From assembly GCA_012838305.1 (NCBI GenBank), contig DUPN01000036.1, forward strand, positions 1 through 44,813: 44,813 bases of DNA. The letters run 5' to 3'. The notes beneath the pieces were generated by a model that saw only the letters and a list, made by a program, of their open reading frames with translations, was not told the origin of the DNA and did not search any database. Source of the DNA: Bacillota bacterium (GTDB taxonomy: Bacteria; Bacillota; Limnochordia; Darwinibacteriales; Darwinibacteriaceae). Each line of letters opens with the position of its first letter. The first letter of the stretch is position 1. Shown here one piece after another: positions 4,792 to 13,748 of the stretch. The translations under genes were made by a program, and so were the position numbers.

Positions 4792-7788
4792 CTAAAAAGG
4801 ATGAACAAGGCCAATCCCAAAGCTGTGGGTATTGGCTACGGTCAGGCTCTTACTGTATCTTACCCCAACTTGCAGACCGATCGGAGTTTGGTAGGTCAAG
4901 CCCACACCGACACTCCGCAGCACACTGCCTTGATCCAATTTTGTTCCATCTTCCCAAACCTTCGCTAACTCCACATGAAAATGAGCAGCTAGGTCAGGGG
5001 TAAAATATCGCCGCAGTTCAAAGGCGGAATGGAGATACATTTCTCCCACAAAGATGGGAGAATCCACGCCCAGCTGCCCGTTTCCGCCCAGACGCAGCCT
5101 GCGGTCAAAGGGGGTGCCCCTTTGCGTCCAGGCCGCCTCAAGCTCCACACGGGATACGAAGCCCTTGCCGAGGTAGCATACATTCCCCGCTGTGAAGTGC
5201 GCACTCGAAAATCTCTCGCCTAAATCGAACCGATTGACTAACATAGAAACACCGGCCTGCAACGTGGTCCCGGCCTGGGTCCAGGTGGTCGAGCCAGGGA
5301 ATCTTGTTTGAACTGTCGTGCCCAGGGTCCAGTACTCCCTGCTCGGTACAGTTAAGCCTGTCATGGTGTCCACCTCATGGACCTCACTCTTGGAGTATCC
5401 CAGCAGCAGAGCTATGGCACTATGTTCACCAAGGGGCACATTGCTGCTCAGAGATAGATCCTGGCGATCGAGGCTGAAACGGCTGCCCTCATGTTCGCCC
5501 CAGCGGAGTTTGGTGTTGATGGTCTGGGACTGATAACGCAAGGTGGTGGGAAATCGACCCAGCGGAAACGTCAGATAGGCCCCCCGGCGATGACTTGGTC
5601 CGAAATTGTATTCGCCGCCGATAGACGCCAGTGTCCCCGCCAGATTGTAGTACCGCACAGCGATAGACTGATTGGAAAGATTCAAGATATTCTCGATCAC
5701 AAAGTGAACCGGGTCTAGATAGAGACCAAACCCTTCACTGATCCGAACAATAATATCCACAACATCTTCGCTGACCGGAACCACATGTATGTGTACCTGG
5801 TCCAGCGCACCCAATGCCTCTAATCGTCTCTTCCCCGCTGCAAACTGGGCAGCATCAAAGGATGTTCCCGGCTCAAGCTGAAGAACTCGGGAAACGACAC
5901 CTGCCTTAGTCCGGTGGGCGCCAAGAATCCGAACTTGGGCGATTTCTGCACCGTCATACTGGCGGTACAAGCCAGCGCCCTGAACATAAGTGGCCTCGGG
6001 AGCCTTAAAAAAACGCACAATGGCACTCTCGCCAGTGGAAAAAGAATACGAGGTGCCCTTTGATTCAACGTAGACCGGTTTTCCCAAGCCTACCTCTGCC
6101 AGCTCCTGGTAGAAGGAAGCGTTGCCACCGAGATCCGGGATCTCGGTCTCTAGAGCTGCTTGATAGTACTCCACTGCACGAGGCCGATCGCCCAGGCTAT
6201 CGTGGATCGATCCCAAGATGGCCAAAGCTTCCTGAAGATAAAAAGGCTCAGCAACCTGGTCTCTCTTGGCTATGGCCTCAAAGCATGCTTGAGCCTCACC
6301 CTGGTTTCCCAACCGCAGTTGGGTACGGGCCTTGAGACTCAGAGCAGCTTCAGCATCACTGAACTCTGGGTCAAGCTGATCGAAACAGTCCAAGGTCGCA
6401 GTCAACCGGTTTTGGTAAAAGGCTAAAGTGGCCTCCCGTACAAGTAGCCAATTTTTGAAGTTCTGATCCTCTGTGGTTGCGGCAATGTTGCGGGAGAAGA
6501 CAGCGGGATCCTCACCGGCCAAGGCCCTGGCCAAACTGAAAGCATAAAACTCACCATCTGGGGATCCACGACCTTGATCAGGGACAGAAACCCACATGAT
6601 CTGCTCTTCGGGGGAAAACACACAGCTTAGCATGGACCCAGCATTGTTGATCCCCTCCAGAAGGCCTGCGTATGCCGCACTTCCAGGCTCACCGCGATCC
6701 CGCAGGAGTTCCACCATGGATTCAGCCCGAATAGCTCCAAAATGCTCGCCGAGGTATTGAGCAAGGCGCTCTTCACGCCGGGCCGATGACAGCCAGCCCG
6801 GAGCCTGGAACTGCTGCATGTATTCGGTGTTATATCGATTGGCCGCGAAGAGAACTCCGTCCTTGGCTCTCCTGATGGAATAACGGTTAGCGTCCACCTC
6901 AAGCACCACTGCATCGGGAATTTTGCTATCGGAAATGACAATGTTCATACCGAAGGTTCGGGGACTACCCAGTACAATTTGCACCGCCTCGTCCAGAGTG
7001 GATGCATACTGCACAATCTGGCGCATCAAAAACACCATGGCTATTCCATCCAGGGAGTTATCTGCCTGGTCCACCAAGGAGTAATTCATGGATACAGTAA
7101 TCCCTTGGTTGTTCATGGCCTGCATAGTACCGGCATGAATCGGATAGATATGGGTAAGAAACGGATATCCCCGGTCCGGTTCATAGACCACAACATAGCC
7201 GTAGGGCGCCCAATCCATCATGGATAGATTATCCAGATTACGGGCATGGTATAAGGAACCGCTGGCTGTAGCGTCACCAAAAGCGACCACGGATGTACAG
7301 CCAAAGGCCATCCCCAGGTCCTGGTATACATTACCCATGATAATGTCCATGGGATCGGTATCTTGGCCCCCACTCACCCCGTAAAGAATCCCGTCGATTT
7401 CTTGACCCAAATCATCGGGAACATTCCTGCGAATCCAAGGAGCCATCTTGAACTGGAAGTAGAATTGTTTGAAAGCCTGAACAAGCTGGGCAAAGCCAGT
7501 GACCGGAGCATGAAGTGGATCAAGCGCAGCTCGCATCTCCAGCAACTCGTCTTCGGGATATAGATGCGCGAGCAAAGCTCCATGCTGAACTCCCATCGCA
7601 TAGGAACTGCCTTTGAGATGCATAAAGACCAGGGGCCCCATGATCTCCATATACCCTTCTCCAGCGTAAAGCCTAGTGCCAATCCGCTCCACATGGAGTT
7701 CTGAGAAAGCATGCGATGGACTGGCCAACAGAAATAGGACCACTGCTGTCAAAGCCAAGACCCGTATCCATCGATTAACACGATTCAT
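4792..7788 (-). CDS. C45-type Ntn-hydrolase fused to TPR, POTRA and Omp85-like outer-membrane beta-barrel
   Basis: 998-residue predicted outer-membrane protein. Residues 1-27 are a signal peptide ending SPSHA. Residues 50-420 resemble the C45 (acyl-CoA:6-APA acyltransferase/choloylglycine-hydrolase-like) Ntn-hydrolases. A Gly-Cys-Thr-Ser at 163-166 puts Cys164 where this family self-cleaves and gains its nucleophile, and HARNLD follows at 181-186. Residues 445-565 look like TPR helices (LKARTQLRLGNQGEAQACFE). Residues 615-690 resemble a POTRA domain (VLQLEPGTSFDAAQFAAGKR, then VDIIVRISEGF). Residues 690-998 alternate as beta strands, include RRGAYLTFPLGRFP and RLRLGGNGQLG, and end in HPF with the terminal Phe typical of outer-membrane barrels. 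The gene stands alone. The ATG at 7788 follows GAGGGATGG. The substrate is unknown. Confidence 0.85.
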   Translation of the reverse strand: MNRVNRWIRVLALTAVVLFLLASPSHAFSELHVERIGTRLYAGEGYMEIMGPLVFMHLKGSSYAMGVQHGALLAHLYPEDELLEMRAALDPLHAPVTGFAQLVQAFKQFYFQFKMAPWIRRNVPDDLGQEIDGILYGVSGGQDTDPMDIIMGNVYQDLGMAFGCTSVVAFGDATASGSLYHARNLDNLSMMDWAPYGYVVVYEPDRGYPFLTHIYPIHAGTMQAMNNQGITVSMNYSLVDQADNSLDGIAMVFLMRQIVQYASTLDEAVQIVLGSPRTFGMNIVISDSKIPDAVVLEVDANRYSIRRAKDGVLFAANRYNTEYMQQFQAPGWLSSARREERLAQYLGEHFGAIRAESMVELLRDRGEPGSAAYAGLLEGINNAGSMLSCVFSPEEQIMWVSVPDQGRGSPDGEFYAFSLARALAGEDPAVFSRNIAATTEDQNFKNWLLVREATLAFYQNRLTATLDCFDQLDPEFSDAEAALSLKARTQLRLGNQGEAQACFEAIAKRDQVAEPFYLQEALAILGSIHDSLGDRPRAVEYYQAALETEIPDLGGNASFYQELAEVGLGKPVYVESKGTSYSFSTGESAIVRFFKAPEATYVQGAGLYRQYDGAEIAQVRILGAHRTKAGVVSRVLQLEPGTSFDAAQFAAGKRRLEALGALDQVHIHVVPVSEDVVDIIVRISEGFGLYLDPVHFVIENILNLSNQSIAVRYYNLAGTLASIGGEYNFGPSHRRGAYLTFPLGRFPTTLRYQSQTINTKLRWGEHEGSRFSLDRQDLSLSSNVPLGEHSAIALLLGYSKSEVHEVDTMTGLTVPSREYWTLGTTVQTRFPGSTTWTQAGTTLQAGVSMLVNRFDLGERFSSAHFTAGNVCYLGKGFVSRVELEAAWTQRGTPFDRRLRLGGNGQLGVDSPIFVGEMYLHSAFELRRYFTPDLAAHFHVELAKVWEDGTKLDQGSVLRSVGVGLTYQTPIGLQVGVRYSKSLTVANTHSFGIGLVHPF

Positions 7789-8019
7789 CTGGTTTAACCA
7801 TCCCTCACTATGGATTGCTGTCCGTACCTTTGGTCACCAAGTAATTCTTCAACAGAAAAACTTGATCCTCCTTTGCTTCGACAATTTCCTAACAGTCTTT
7901 TCCAAAAACTTGCCGCTCGTTCCGGATACTGAGGTTCTCGCCCAGGATGCGCTGAAGGGGGCCACGGAGCCGATTACAGAAGTGAACCAGAGGTATCTGG
8001 ACGATTGCGCTGCGCGCCG
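7789..8019. other. Intergenic region upstream of the C45-barrel gene
   Basis: No gene is visible. On the minus strand an AAAGGAGGATCAAG sequence around 7865-7878 looks like a ribosome site, but no start codon sits at the right distance and the nearest frame is short. A promoter for the barrel gene must lie here, but I could not identify convincing -35/-10 boxes. Confidence 0.4.
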
Positions 8020-8040
8020 AAAAGCCACCTTAGCGGTGGC
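8020..8040 (-). terminator. Intrinsic terminator of the sugar transport/fructokinase operon
   Basis: The minus strand carries GCCACC-GCTAA-GGTGGC followed by TTTT, 16 bp after the fructokinase stop codon. Confidence 0.75.
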
Positions 8041-8055
8041 TTCCCTGTTATTTCC

Positions 8056-9012
8056 TTATCCCGTTGCCAACAACTGCACAACTTCGCCGAGCGTTGGCAT
8101 GGCTGGAATAGCGCCTTGGCGTGTAGTAACTAGCGCTCCAATGGCGTTGGCAAAGCGTACGCTCGCCTCCATCTCCTCCAACGTCCATTGGTCTATTGCT
8201 TTCCTTCGCTGCAGGATTTGATAGAGCATTCCGCCCAAAAAGGCGTCACCTGCTCCAGTAGCATCAACGGCCCTGACCCTAAACCCAGGAACATGCCCGC
8301 CTAGACGGCCCAGCCTGAAGTAACATCCGTCTTCCCCCAGGGTTACCAAGAGCATGCTTAACCCGTACTGCTGAAACAACCTTTCACTACTCTGCTCAAG
8401 ATGCCCCGAACCGGTCAAAAACTCCAGTTCGTCCCGGGAAATTTTCACAACATCAGCCTGATCCATAACCCCCAGCATCTGCGTTTTGGCTTCGGTCAAA
8501 TCAGGCCAGAGCAAAGGCCTCAGATTGGGGTCATACGATACAAGCAGGCCCCTGGACTTAGCCGATTGAAGAGCCGCCATGGTGGCGCTGCGAGCGGGTT
8601 CATTGGTCAGAGACAACGAACCAAAGTGGAAGATACGTGCATTGAACAGCGCTGCTTTGAGTTCGTCCGGCTTGAGCATGGTATCAGCTCCAGGACTTCG
8701 ATAGAAGCTGAAAGAACGCTCCCCGTCCGGCTGAAGATGCACAAAAGCCAGGGTTGTCTGGGCCTCGGCACTCAACACCAAACCTTCCGTTGCGATCGTC
8801 TCGGCCCGCAAGACCTGTCGCAAGAAGCGGCCAAACTGGTCATCACCCACTTTGCCTAGAAAGCCTGTCCTTTTCCCCAGCCTCGCCAGGCAGGTTAAGA
8901 CATTGGCGGGGGCACCGCCTGGATTGCATGCAAACAGACAATTCCCCTGCTCCGATTGTCCCGCAGGAGTAAAGTCAATGAGCAGTTCCCCTAAAGCAAC
9001 GACATCATACAT
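8056..9012 (-). CDS. scrK: Fructokinase (PfkB/ribokinase family)
   Basis: 318-residue cytosolic sugar kinase that phosphorylates fructose to fructose-6-phosphate. PfkB signatures are PGGAPANV at residues 31-38, GKVGDDQFG at 53-61 and the C-terminal catalytic/anion-hole motif DATGAGDAF at 250-258 with Asp256 as base. YRSPGAD near residue 104 is typical of fructokinases rather than ribokinases. It lies 12 bp after the GH32 invertase gene and last in the operon, which fits phosphorylating the fructose that invertase and sucrose phosphorylase release. Exact substrate preference cannot be read from sequence, but the context makes fructose very likely. Confidence 0.9.
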   Translation of the reverse strand: MYDVVALGELLIDFTPAGQSEQGNCLFACNPGGAPANVLTCLARLGKRTGFLGKVGDDQFGRFLRQVLRAETIATEGLVLSAEAQTTLAFVHLQPDGERSFSFYRSPGADTMLKPDELKAALFNARIFHFGSLSLTNEPARSATMAALQSAKSRGLLVSYDPNLRPLLWPDLTEAKTQMLGVMDQADVVKISRDELEFLTGSGHLEQSSERLFQQYGLSMLLVTLGEDGCYFRLGRLGGHVPGFRVRAVDATGAGDAFLGGMLYQILQRRKAIDQWTLEEMEASVRFANAIGALVTTRQGAIPAMPTLGEVVQLLATG

Positions 9013-9024
9013 TTTTTCACCCCA

Positions 9025-10491
9025 CTACTTCGCCAGACTCCAGCGGTCCATACGAACTGTCCTCAGCTGTCCATCCGCGGCAAACAACGTGGGGAAAAGT
9101 TTGTGCGAGCTAGGATAAACCCGAGCAGTGATACTCACAGCCCCACCGTCCGCAAAGACCTCCACAGATGAACGATCCACAAAGATCCGTAGATCCCGCG
9201 TTTCCCCTGTTGGAGATACCTCAGCGCTGAACACTCCCAGCCGACCGGCATCGACGTACAGCTCCTCCCCTCGTCTCCTGAACCCAACCGAGAACTGGGC
9301 GAAACTTCGGGCATCTAGAAATAGGATTCCGAATTGGGCTGCTGTAGTGTTTTCCAAATCCAGCTGCCAGTGGATCTCTAGACCTGCTTCTTGAAGATCA
9401 AACGCAGAAAAACGATGCTCAGCACCGTCAAGCGCCATATTAGTAGTAAAGCAGTGGTCTTTTCTTAACCCTCTCAGCTCTGGCAGGGGACGAAATCTTA
9501 AGCTCCCATCTCTGCCTAGGAGTAGTTCCCGCGGCAAGGTAAGGGCACCGGCCCAATTATCCTTTTTGCTGGGTATGTCCACATCCCAGGCATCCATCCA
9601 TGCCAGTAGGATCCTGCGATCGGTACCAAAAAAGCTCTGTGCGGCATAAAAATCAGAACCATGATCTAGTTCCCGACTGTAATCTGCAACGAAGGTACCG
9701 GACCTGTAATCCACATCTCCCACGAAGTAAAGCACTCTTCGGGGCTCTCTTCCTATGGGCGACACTACCAAGACATGCTTCTCACCTAAACGAAAAACAT
9801 CGGGACATTCCCAGATTGTCCCTTGAGTTCCATCGCTTTCCGCAAAAACCCCAACATACTCCCAGTGGCTGAGATCGCTTGATCGGTACAAAAGCACCCT
9901 CCCTATTCCGTCTTTCCCCGAGCCAAGGGCCATGAACCAAGTGCCTCCATGCTTCCACACTTTCGGATCCCGAAAATCACACGAACCTTCAGGCGGGTGC
10001 TGCCTGATCAGAGGGTTGAGGGGATCCTTGACAAAAGTAAGTCCATCGAGGCTCGCAGCTCTGCACTGAACCTGAATTGCCCTTCCCTGCACTACCCGGT
10101 GACCTGTGTAAAAAAGGTACAGAGCGCCCTGATCCACTACAGCGCTGCCGGAAAAACAGCCGTCCCGATCATAGTCTTCACTGGGAGCCAAAGCAATAGG
10201 CAAATGTTCCCAGAGAAGAAAATCCTTTGTCCGGGCATGACCCCAATGCATAGGCCCCCAATCAGGGCTGTAGGGATGGTGCTGATAGAAGACATGGTAG
10301 TAACCGTCAAAAAACACTAATCCATTGGGATCATTCATCCAATACGCTTGGGGCATGAAGTGATAATGGAGGCGGTAGGTTTGATCTACAGCTGCCGCCG
10401 CCGTAGACACGCTCTGGTCTGCTTTCTGCAACAGCAGCTCATGGCTCAAGTCGGTTCTACTGCTGATCATCGACTCCGGTTTTTTCTCCAT
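9025..10491 (-). CDS. scrB: Glycoside hydrolase family 32 sucrase/invertase, cytoplasmic
   Basis: 488-residue beta-fructofuranosidase with a five-blade propeller and a C-terminal beta-sandwich. The catalytic triad is readable: nucleophile Asp54 in YWMNDPNG, Asp175 in FRDPK and acid/base Glu228 in WECPD. There is no signal peptide, so it acts inside the cell on imported sucrose or short fructans (or sucrose-6-phosphate, although the transporter here is ABC, not PTS). The C-terminal part shows FVDRSSVEVFADGGAVSIT, standard for GH32. It follows the second permease gene by 10 bp and precedes fructokinase. Hydrolysis here complements phosphorolysis by the sucrose phosphorylase in the same locus. 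Confidence 0.93.
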   Translation of the reverse strand: MEKKPESMISSRTDLSHELLLQKADQSVSTAAAAVDQTYRLHYHFMPQAYWMNDPNGLVFFDGYYHVFYQHHPYSPDWGPMHWGHARTKDFLLWEHLPIALAPSEDYDRDGCFSGSAVVDQGALYLFYTGHRVVQGRAIQVQCRAASLDGLTFVKDPLNPLIRQHPPEGSCDFRDPKVWKHGGTWFMALGSGKDGIGRVLLYRSSDLSHWEYVGVFAESDGTQGTIWECPDVFRLGEKHVLVVSPIGREPRRVLYFVGDVDYRSGTFVADYSRELDHGSDFYAAQSFFGTDRRILLAWMDAWDVDIPSKKDNWAGALTLPRELLLGRDGSLRFRPLPELRGLRKDHCFTTNMALDGAEHRFSAFDLQEAGLEIHWQLDLENTTAAQFGILFLDARSFAQFSVGFRRRGEELYVDAGRLGVFSAEVSPTGETRDLRIFVDRSSVEVFADGGAVSITARVYPSSHKLFPTLFAADGQLRTVRMDRWSLAK

Positions 10492-10501
10492 AGTGTTCGG
10501 G

Positions 10502-11332
10502 TTAAGCCTTAATGGCCCCCTCCATGACTCCTTTGAGGATGTGTTTTTGCATCAGGGCATAGAAGATGATCACGGGCAAAATGGTCAACATCAGGGCAGC
10601 CATTAAGAGCCCATAATCCGAGGTGTAGGTGCCGTGGAAATAGAAGGTGGTCAAAGGCAGGGTCCTGTTGGCTGGAGAGATCAGCACCAAGGAGGGGAGC
10701 AAAAAGTCGTTCCAAATCCAAAGCACATTCAAGATGATCAAGGTCAGAGTGGTTGACTTAAGTAAGGGAAACACAATCTTAAAGAAGACCTGGAACCGCG
10801 AACAACCATCAATCATGGCGGCCTCTTCGAGCTCCAGCGGTATTCCTTTGATAAATCCATGATAAAGGAACACGGCGAACGAGGTACCGAAGCCGAGATA
10901 CATATAAATCAGGATCCAGAGGCTGTTCAGTAAGTTGAGTCCCCCATAGATTTGCACCAGAGGTATCATCACAGCCTGAAACGGAATGAGCATGGCCGCC
11001 ACCATGGCAAAAAACATAAACTTATTGAAACGCCAGTCTGTGCGCACAAATAGATAAGCCGTCATGGCCGAAAACACAGCGATTACAAGTACACTGAAGA
11101 CGGTAATCACCAAGGAGTTGACAAAAGCAGGTATAAAGCCCATCCTCTGAAACGCATGGATAAAGTTTTGCAGTGACCACACCTCGGGGAAAGCAAAGGG
11201 ATTGGAGACAATATCCCGCCGGCTCTTGAAGGAGTTGATCAATACAAAGAAGAAGGGCGACAAATAAAGGGCTAACAGTGCATAGAGAAGAAGATGTCTT
11301 CCAGCTCTGAGTATTCGTTGGAGAGGCTTCAT
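10502..11332 (-). CDS. Sugar ABC transporter permease, MalG-type
   Basis: 276-residue inner-membrane permease of the carbohydrate-uptake (CUT1) class. It has six predicted membrane helices, the first at about residues 12-34, and the cytoplasmic EAA loop ELEEAAMIDGCSRFQVFFKIVFPLLK, which docks the ATPase. Its ATG overlaps the stop of the MalF-type permease gene (TAATG), so the two are translationally coupled. With its partner it forms the channel for the binding protein encoded upstream, probably for sucrose given the neighbouring enzymes. No ATPase gene is present in the locus. Confidence 0.93.
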   Translation of the reverse strand: MKPLQRILRAGRHLLLYALLALYLSPFFFVLINSFKSRRDIVSNPFAFPEVWSLQNFIHAFQRMGFIPAFVNSLVITVFSVLVIAVFSAMTAYLFVRTDWRFNKFMFFAMVAAMLIPFQAVMIPLVQIYGGLNLLNSLWILIYMYLGFGTSFAVFLYHGFIKGIPLELEEAAMIDGCSRFQVFFKIVFPLLKSTTLTLIILNVLWIWNDFLLPSLVLISPANRTLPLTTFYFHGTYTSDYGLLMAALMLTILPVIIFYALMQKHILKGVMEGAIKA

Positions 11333-12219
11333 TAGGCTTCCACCTCCAACTTCTTAGTGAAGTAAACCTGCGTCAAGCTTATGGCTGCCACTAACAAGAA
11401 TAGAAAGAAAGCCTGGGACTGTCCCACGCCATATTGCTGCGCCAAGAACGCCTTTTCATAGACAAACATGCTGATCAATTCGGTACTTTTAAAGGGCCCG
11501 CCCTGTGTAAGGGCCAGGTTCACGTCATAGACCATAAAACCGCGCTGGATAGTCAAGAAAACAGTAACAATAAAGGATGGAACCATGAGAGGCAGTATGA
11601 TTGTTCGCAGCCGATGGAAGCCGCCGGCCCCATCAATGGTGGCTGCCTCAATGAGCTCGCTGGGGATATGGGTCAGCCCGGCAATGAAAATAATCATCAT
11701 GTACCCAGAGTATTGCCACACACTGACAATCACCAAAGTCCAAAAGGCCTTATCTGGATTGGCCAACCAAGAGTAGGACAATGGGCCAATCTTAAGACTA
11801 CGTCCAATGAAGACCAGGACATTGGAAAAAACGAACCTCCACACCAGGCCCAGAATGATCCCGCCAATAAGATTGGGAACAAAAAAACCGGTCCGAAGCA
11901 AGTTCTGTCCCCGAACAGTGTCACCTGTAAGCGCATAGGCCAAAACAAAACCCAAAGCGTTGACGATCAGCACAGTGTAGAACACATACTTCACCGTTAG
12001 CAGGAAAGAGTTCCAAAACATCCTATCCCTTACTACCGTTGCGTAGTTGCTGAATCGGACAAAGGTATACGTCTTGGCAATACCGTCCCAATTTGTAAAG
12101 GTTAGGTAGACCCCAAACAGAAAGGGTAGAATGATTACGGTAAAGAAAACAAATGTTGTGGGTCCCGCAAAGAGCAAGTAGGTTTTAAGTCGATCAAGAA
12201 AACGCTTCTCTGTGGCCAA
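11332..12219 (-). CDS. Sugar ABC transporter permease, MalF-type
   Basis: 295-residue CUT1 permease with six predicted membrane helices, the first at about residues 14-38. Its EAA motif is ELIEAATIDGAGGFHRLRTIILPLMVP. It sits downstream of the binding-protein gene, separated by a strong hairpin, and overlaps the MalG-type gene. As in other CUT1 systems that lack their own ATPase, a shared MsmX/UgpC-type ATP-binding subunit encoded elsewhere is probably used (inference from family knowledge). Confidence 0.93.
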   Translation of the reverse strand: MATEKRFLDRLKTYLLFAGPTTFVFFTVIILPFLFGVYLTFTNWDGIAKTYTFVRFSNYATVVRDRMFWNSFLLTVKYVFYTVLIVNALGFVLAYALTGDTVRGQNLLRTGFFVPNLIGGIILGLVWRFVFSNVLVFIGRSLKIGPLSYSWLANPDKAFWTLVIVSVWQYSGYMMIIFIAGLTHIPSELIEAATIDGAGGFHRLRTIILPLMVPSFIVTVFLTIQRGFMVYDVNLALTQGGPFKSTELISMFVYEKAFLAQQYGVGQSQAFFLFLLVAAISLTQVYFTKKLEVEA

Positions 12220-12254
12220 GATAGCTGCACCTCACTTTGGCAACGAATAGCAGG

Positions 12255-12293
12255 GGAGCATTAAGCAGCGGGAACACCGCCGCTTAATGCTCC
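12255..12293 (-). repeat. Strong intergenic stem-loop between binding protein and permeases
   Basis: GGAGCATTAAGC (12255-12266) pairs perfectly with GCTTAATGCTCC (12282-12293). Four more G-C pairs lie inside (GCGG/CCGC). No T-tract follows on the minus strand, so this is not a classical terminator. It resembles the malE-malF type hairpin that protects upstream mRNA and lets the binding protein be made in excess over the permeases. Confidence 0.7.
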
Positions 12294-12300
12294 AATACCC

Positions 12301-13578
12301 TTAGAGTCCCTGCCAATAAGCTTCTACTTCCTTGAAGAAAGCGTCTCTGTCGCTGAAGTCGGCTAGATATTTTTGCATGTAAGCTCCCACCTGTGCCCAG
12401 TGATCTGGTGGCAGATTCAAGACAAAGTTCATCGTCTTGCCTTCTCTCACATACTCTAAGAGCGATACAGCCAGCGGATCATTGGGGGCAATCGTTATGT
12501 TGCTAAATGCAGGGATCACGCTGGCATCTACCACCAAGCGCTTTTGTCCCTCAGCATCGTAAACCAGCCAGTTCAAAAAGTCCTTAGCCGCTCTTTGCTG
12601 AGCGGGGGAGTTCTGTTCGCCATCCACTATAAAATACTTCGTGACACCAACAGGTATTTGGGTATTCCCTAAGGCTTCTGGGTCATTACCGATGGGCACT
12701 GGTAAGAATCCAAACTGACCGCCCGTTGTATCAAAATCCGCGATTTGGGGCCAGGTCCAGTTGCCCTGGAACCAGATACCTACTTCTCCAGTACCGATTA
12801 ATTCGGTGCCGCGATCATAGGTGCTCGCCAGGGGATCAAGCTTGTCATAGTTGTACTCTTTCATCAAATCAAATGTATCCAGCAGCCCGTTGACCACAGC
12901 ATTCTCTGCTAAGCTGACTGTCCCTGCTTTGAGGCCGTCCATGAACGCATTAACCTCGTCAAAGTCTGGAGATTGAGCAGAATAGGCCAGGGAGAAGAAG
13001 TGAGCTCCCAAGGACCAATCCTCTGGACCAATCACTAAAGAAGCGGTGCCGCTGGCTTCGATGGCGTCAAGAAGCTCTCGGAGAGAGTCATAAGTGTTGA
13101 TCGTCTTAGGATCAAACTCGCCACCTAGAGCTTTGTCCACTACTGCTTTGTTATAGATGAACCCAAATCCTTCTACAGTCACTGGAAAAGCCAAGATCCG
13201 GCCATCCTCAGCGGTTGCCATGGACAAGCTGTTCTCAATAGCATCGGCCACCCACTTCTCATCGTTGAGGGCGAGGGCCCGGTCTTGGAAGAGCAGTACG
13301 TCGCCGGCATCCAGCATTAACAAAGCGGGAGCATTACCAGACGCATACAAAGCAACGGCCCGTTCAAAAGGGGACTGACCTACAGCTGCGGCAATAACCT
13401 CTACAGTTACGCCATCTGTGATACTGCTGTAGTAGGCAGCAATATCTTCAAGTTGAGTCTGGATTTCTCCTTTCGAGTTGAGGATGGTGATCCGAACATC
13501 CTGAGCAAAAACAGCCACACTAAACGAAAGAACCAACGCCAAGACCAACACGCATAGACCTAACTGATTTTTCCTCAC
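12301..13578 (-). CDS. Sugar ABC transporter substrate-binding protein (CUT1)
   Basis: 425-residue extracytoplasmic binding protein. Residues 1-25 are a signal peptide (RKNQLGLC, hydrophobic core, AVFA cleavage site) with no lipobox Cys at the cleavage position, so the protein is predicted soluble, not a lipoprotein. The mature part has the type-I sugar-binding fold features VTVEVIAA, GNAPALLMLDAGDV, FNYKAV-like FIYNKAVVDKAL and EVGIWFQGNWTWPQI, an aromatic site fitting sugars. It starts with GTG 13578 behind AAGGAGGAAGG. It is first in its operon, downstream of a LacI-type operator. Ligand inferred as sucrose from the co-regulated enzymes. Confidence 0.9.
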   Translation of the reverse strand: MRKNQLGLCVLVLALVLSFSVAVFAQDVRITILNSKGEIQTQLEDIAAYYSSITDGVTVEVIAAAVGQSPFERAVALYASGNAPALLMLDAGDVLLFQDRALALNDEKWVADAIENSLSMATAEDGRILAFPVTVEGFGFIYNKAVVDKALGGEFDPKTINTYDSLRELLDAIEASGTASLVIGPEDWSLGAHFFSLAYSAQSPDFDEVNAFMDGLKAGTVSLAENAVVNGLLDTFDLMKEYNYDKLDPLASTYDRGTELIGTGEVGIWFQGNWTWPQIADFDTTGGQFGFLPVPIGNDPEALGNTQIPVGVTKYFIVDGEQNSPAQQRAAKDFLNWLVYDAEGQKRLVVDASVIPAFSNITIAPNDPLAVSLLEYVREGKTMNFVLNLPPDHWAQVGAYMQKYLADFSDRDAFFKEVEAYWQGL

Positions 13579-13628
13579 AAACCTTCCTCCTTTTTTGGTG
13601 CAGATTTACATCTGCCTTCTTTGGTTAA

Positions 13629-13668
13629 AGTGTAACACAACCTCGCAACATATGTCAACCGGTTATCA
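13629..13668 (-). promoter_or_regulatory. Promoter and LacI-type operator of the sugar transport/invertase operon
   Basis: On the minus strand TTGACA (13653-13658) and TACACT (13629-13634) are 18 bp apart. A 16-bp imperfect palindrome, TGTCAACC/GGTTATCA on the plus strand (13653-13668), overlaps the -35 box. It matches the operator at 15297-15312 in 15 of 16 positions and has the central C-G dyad typical of LacI-family sites. Confidence 0.75.
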
Positions 13669-13709
13669 CATCCCCCCTGCCATCGTTGAGTGGCTAGCGA
13701 AGGCCCCGT

Positions 13710-13748
13710 GGCAGACGATGCGCTCAGTCTACGCTATGCTCGTCCGCC
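13710..13748 (-). repeat. Stem-loop at the end of the sucrose phosphorylase gene
   Basis: GGCAGACGA (13710-13718) pairs with TCGTCCGCC (13740-13748), with one G-U pair on the RNA, and abuts the stop codon of the phosphorylase gene. No T-run follows, so it may be a Rho-independent pause or an mRNA 3' end stabiliser rather than a full terminator. Read-through into the downstream operon is possible. Confidence 0.5.

Noticed and set aside
6403-6414. TCAACCGGTTTT inside the C45-barrel gene, similar to the sucrose-locus operator core.
   Set aside because: It lies deep in coding sequence with no promoter nearby, and only the 8-bp core matches.
13651-13658. CATATGTC next to the -35 of the sugar operon, resembling the CATATG boxes of the NifX/MinD regulon.
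   Set aside because: Only one box is present, its flanks differ, and the overlap is explained by a TTGACA -35 followed by TATG. The LacI operator is the better reading.
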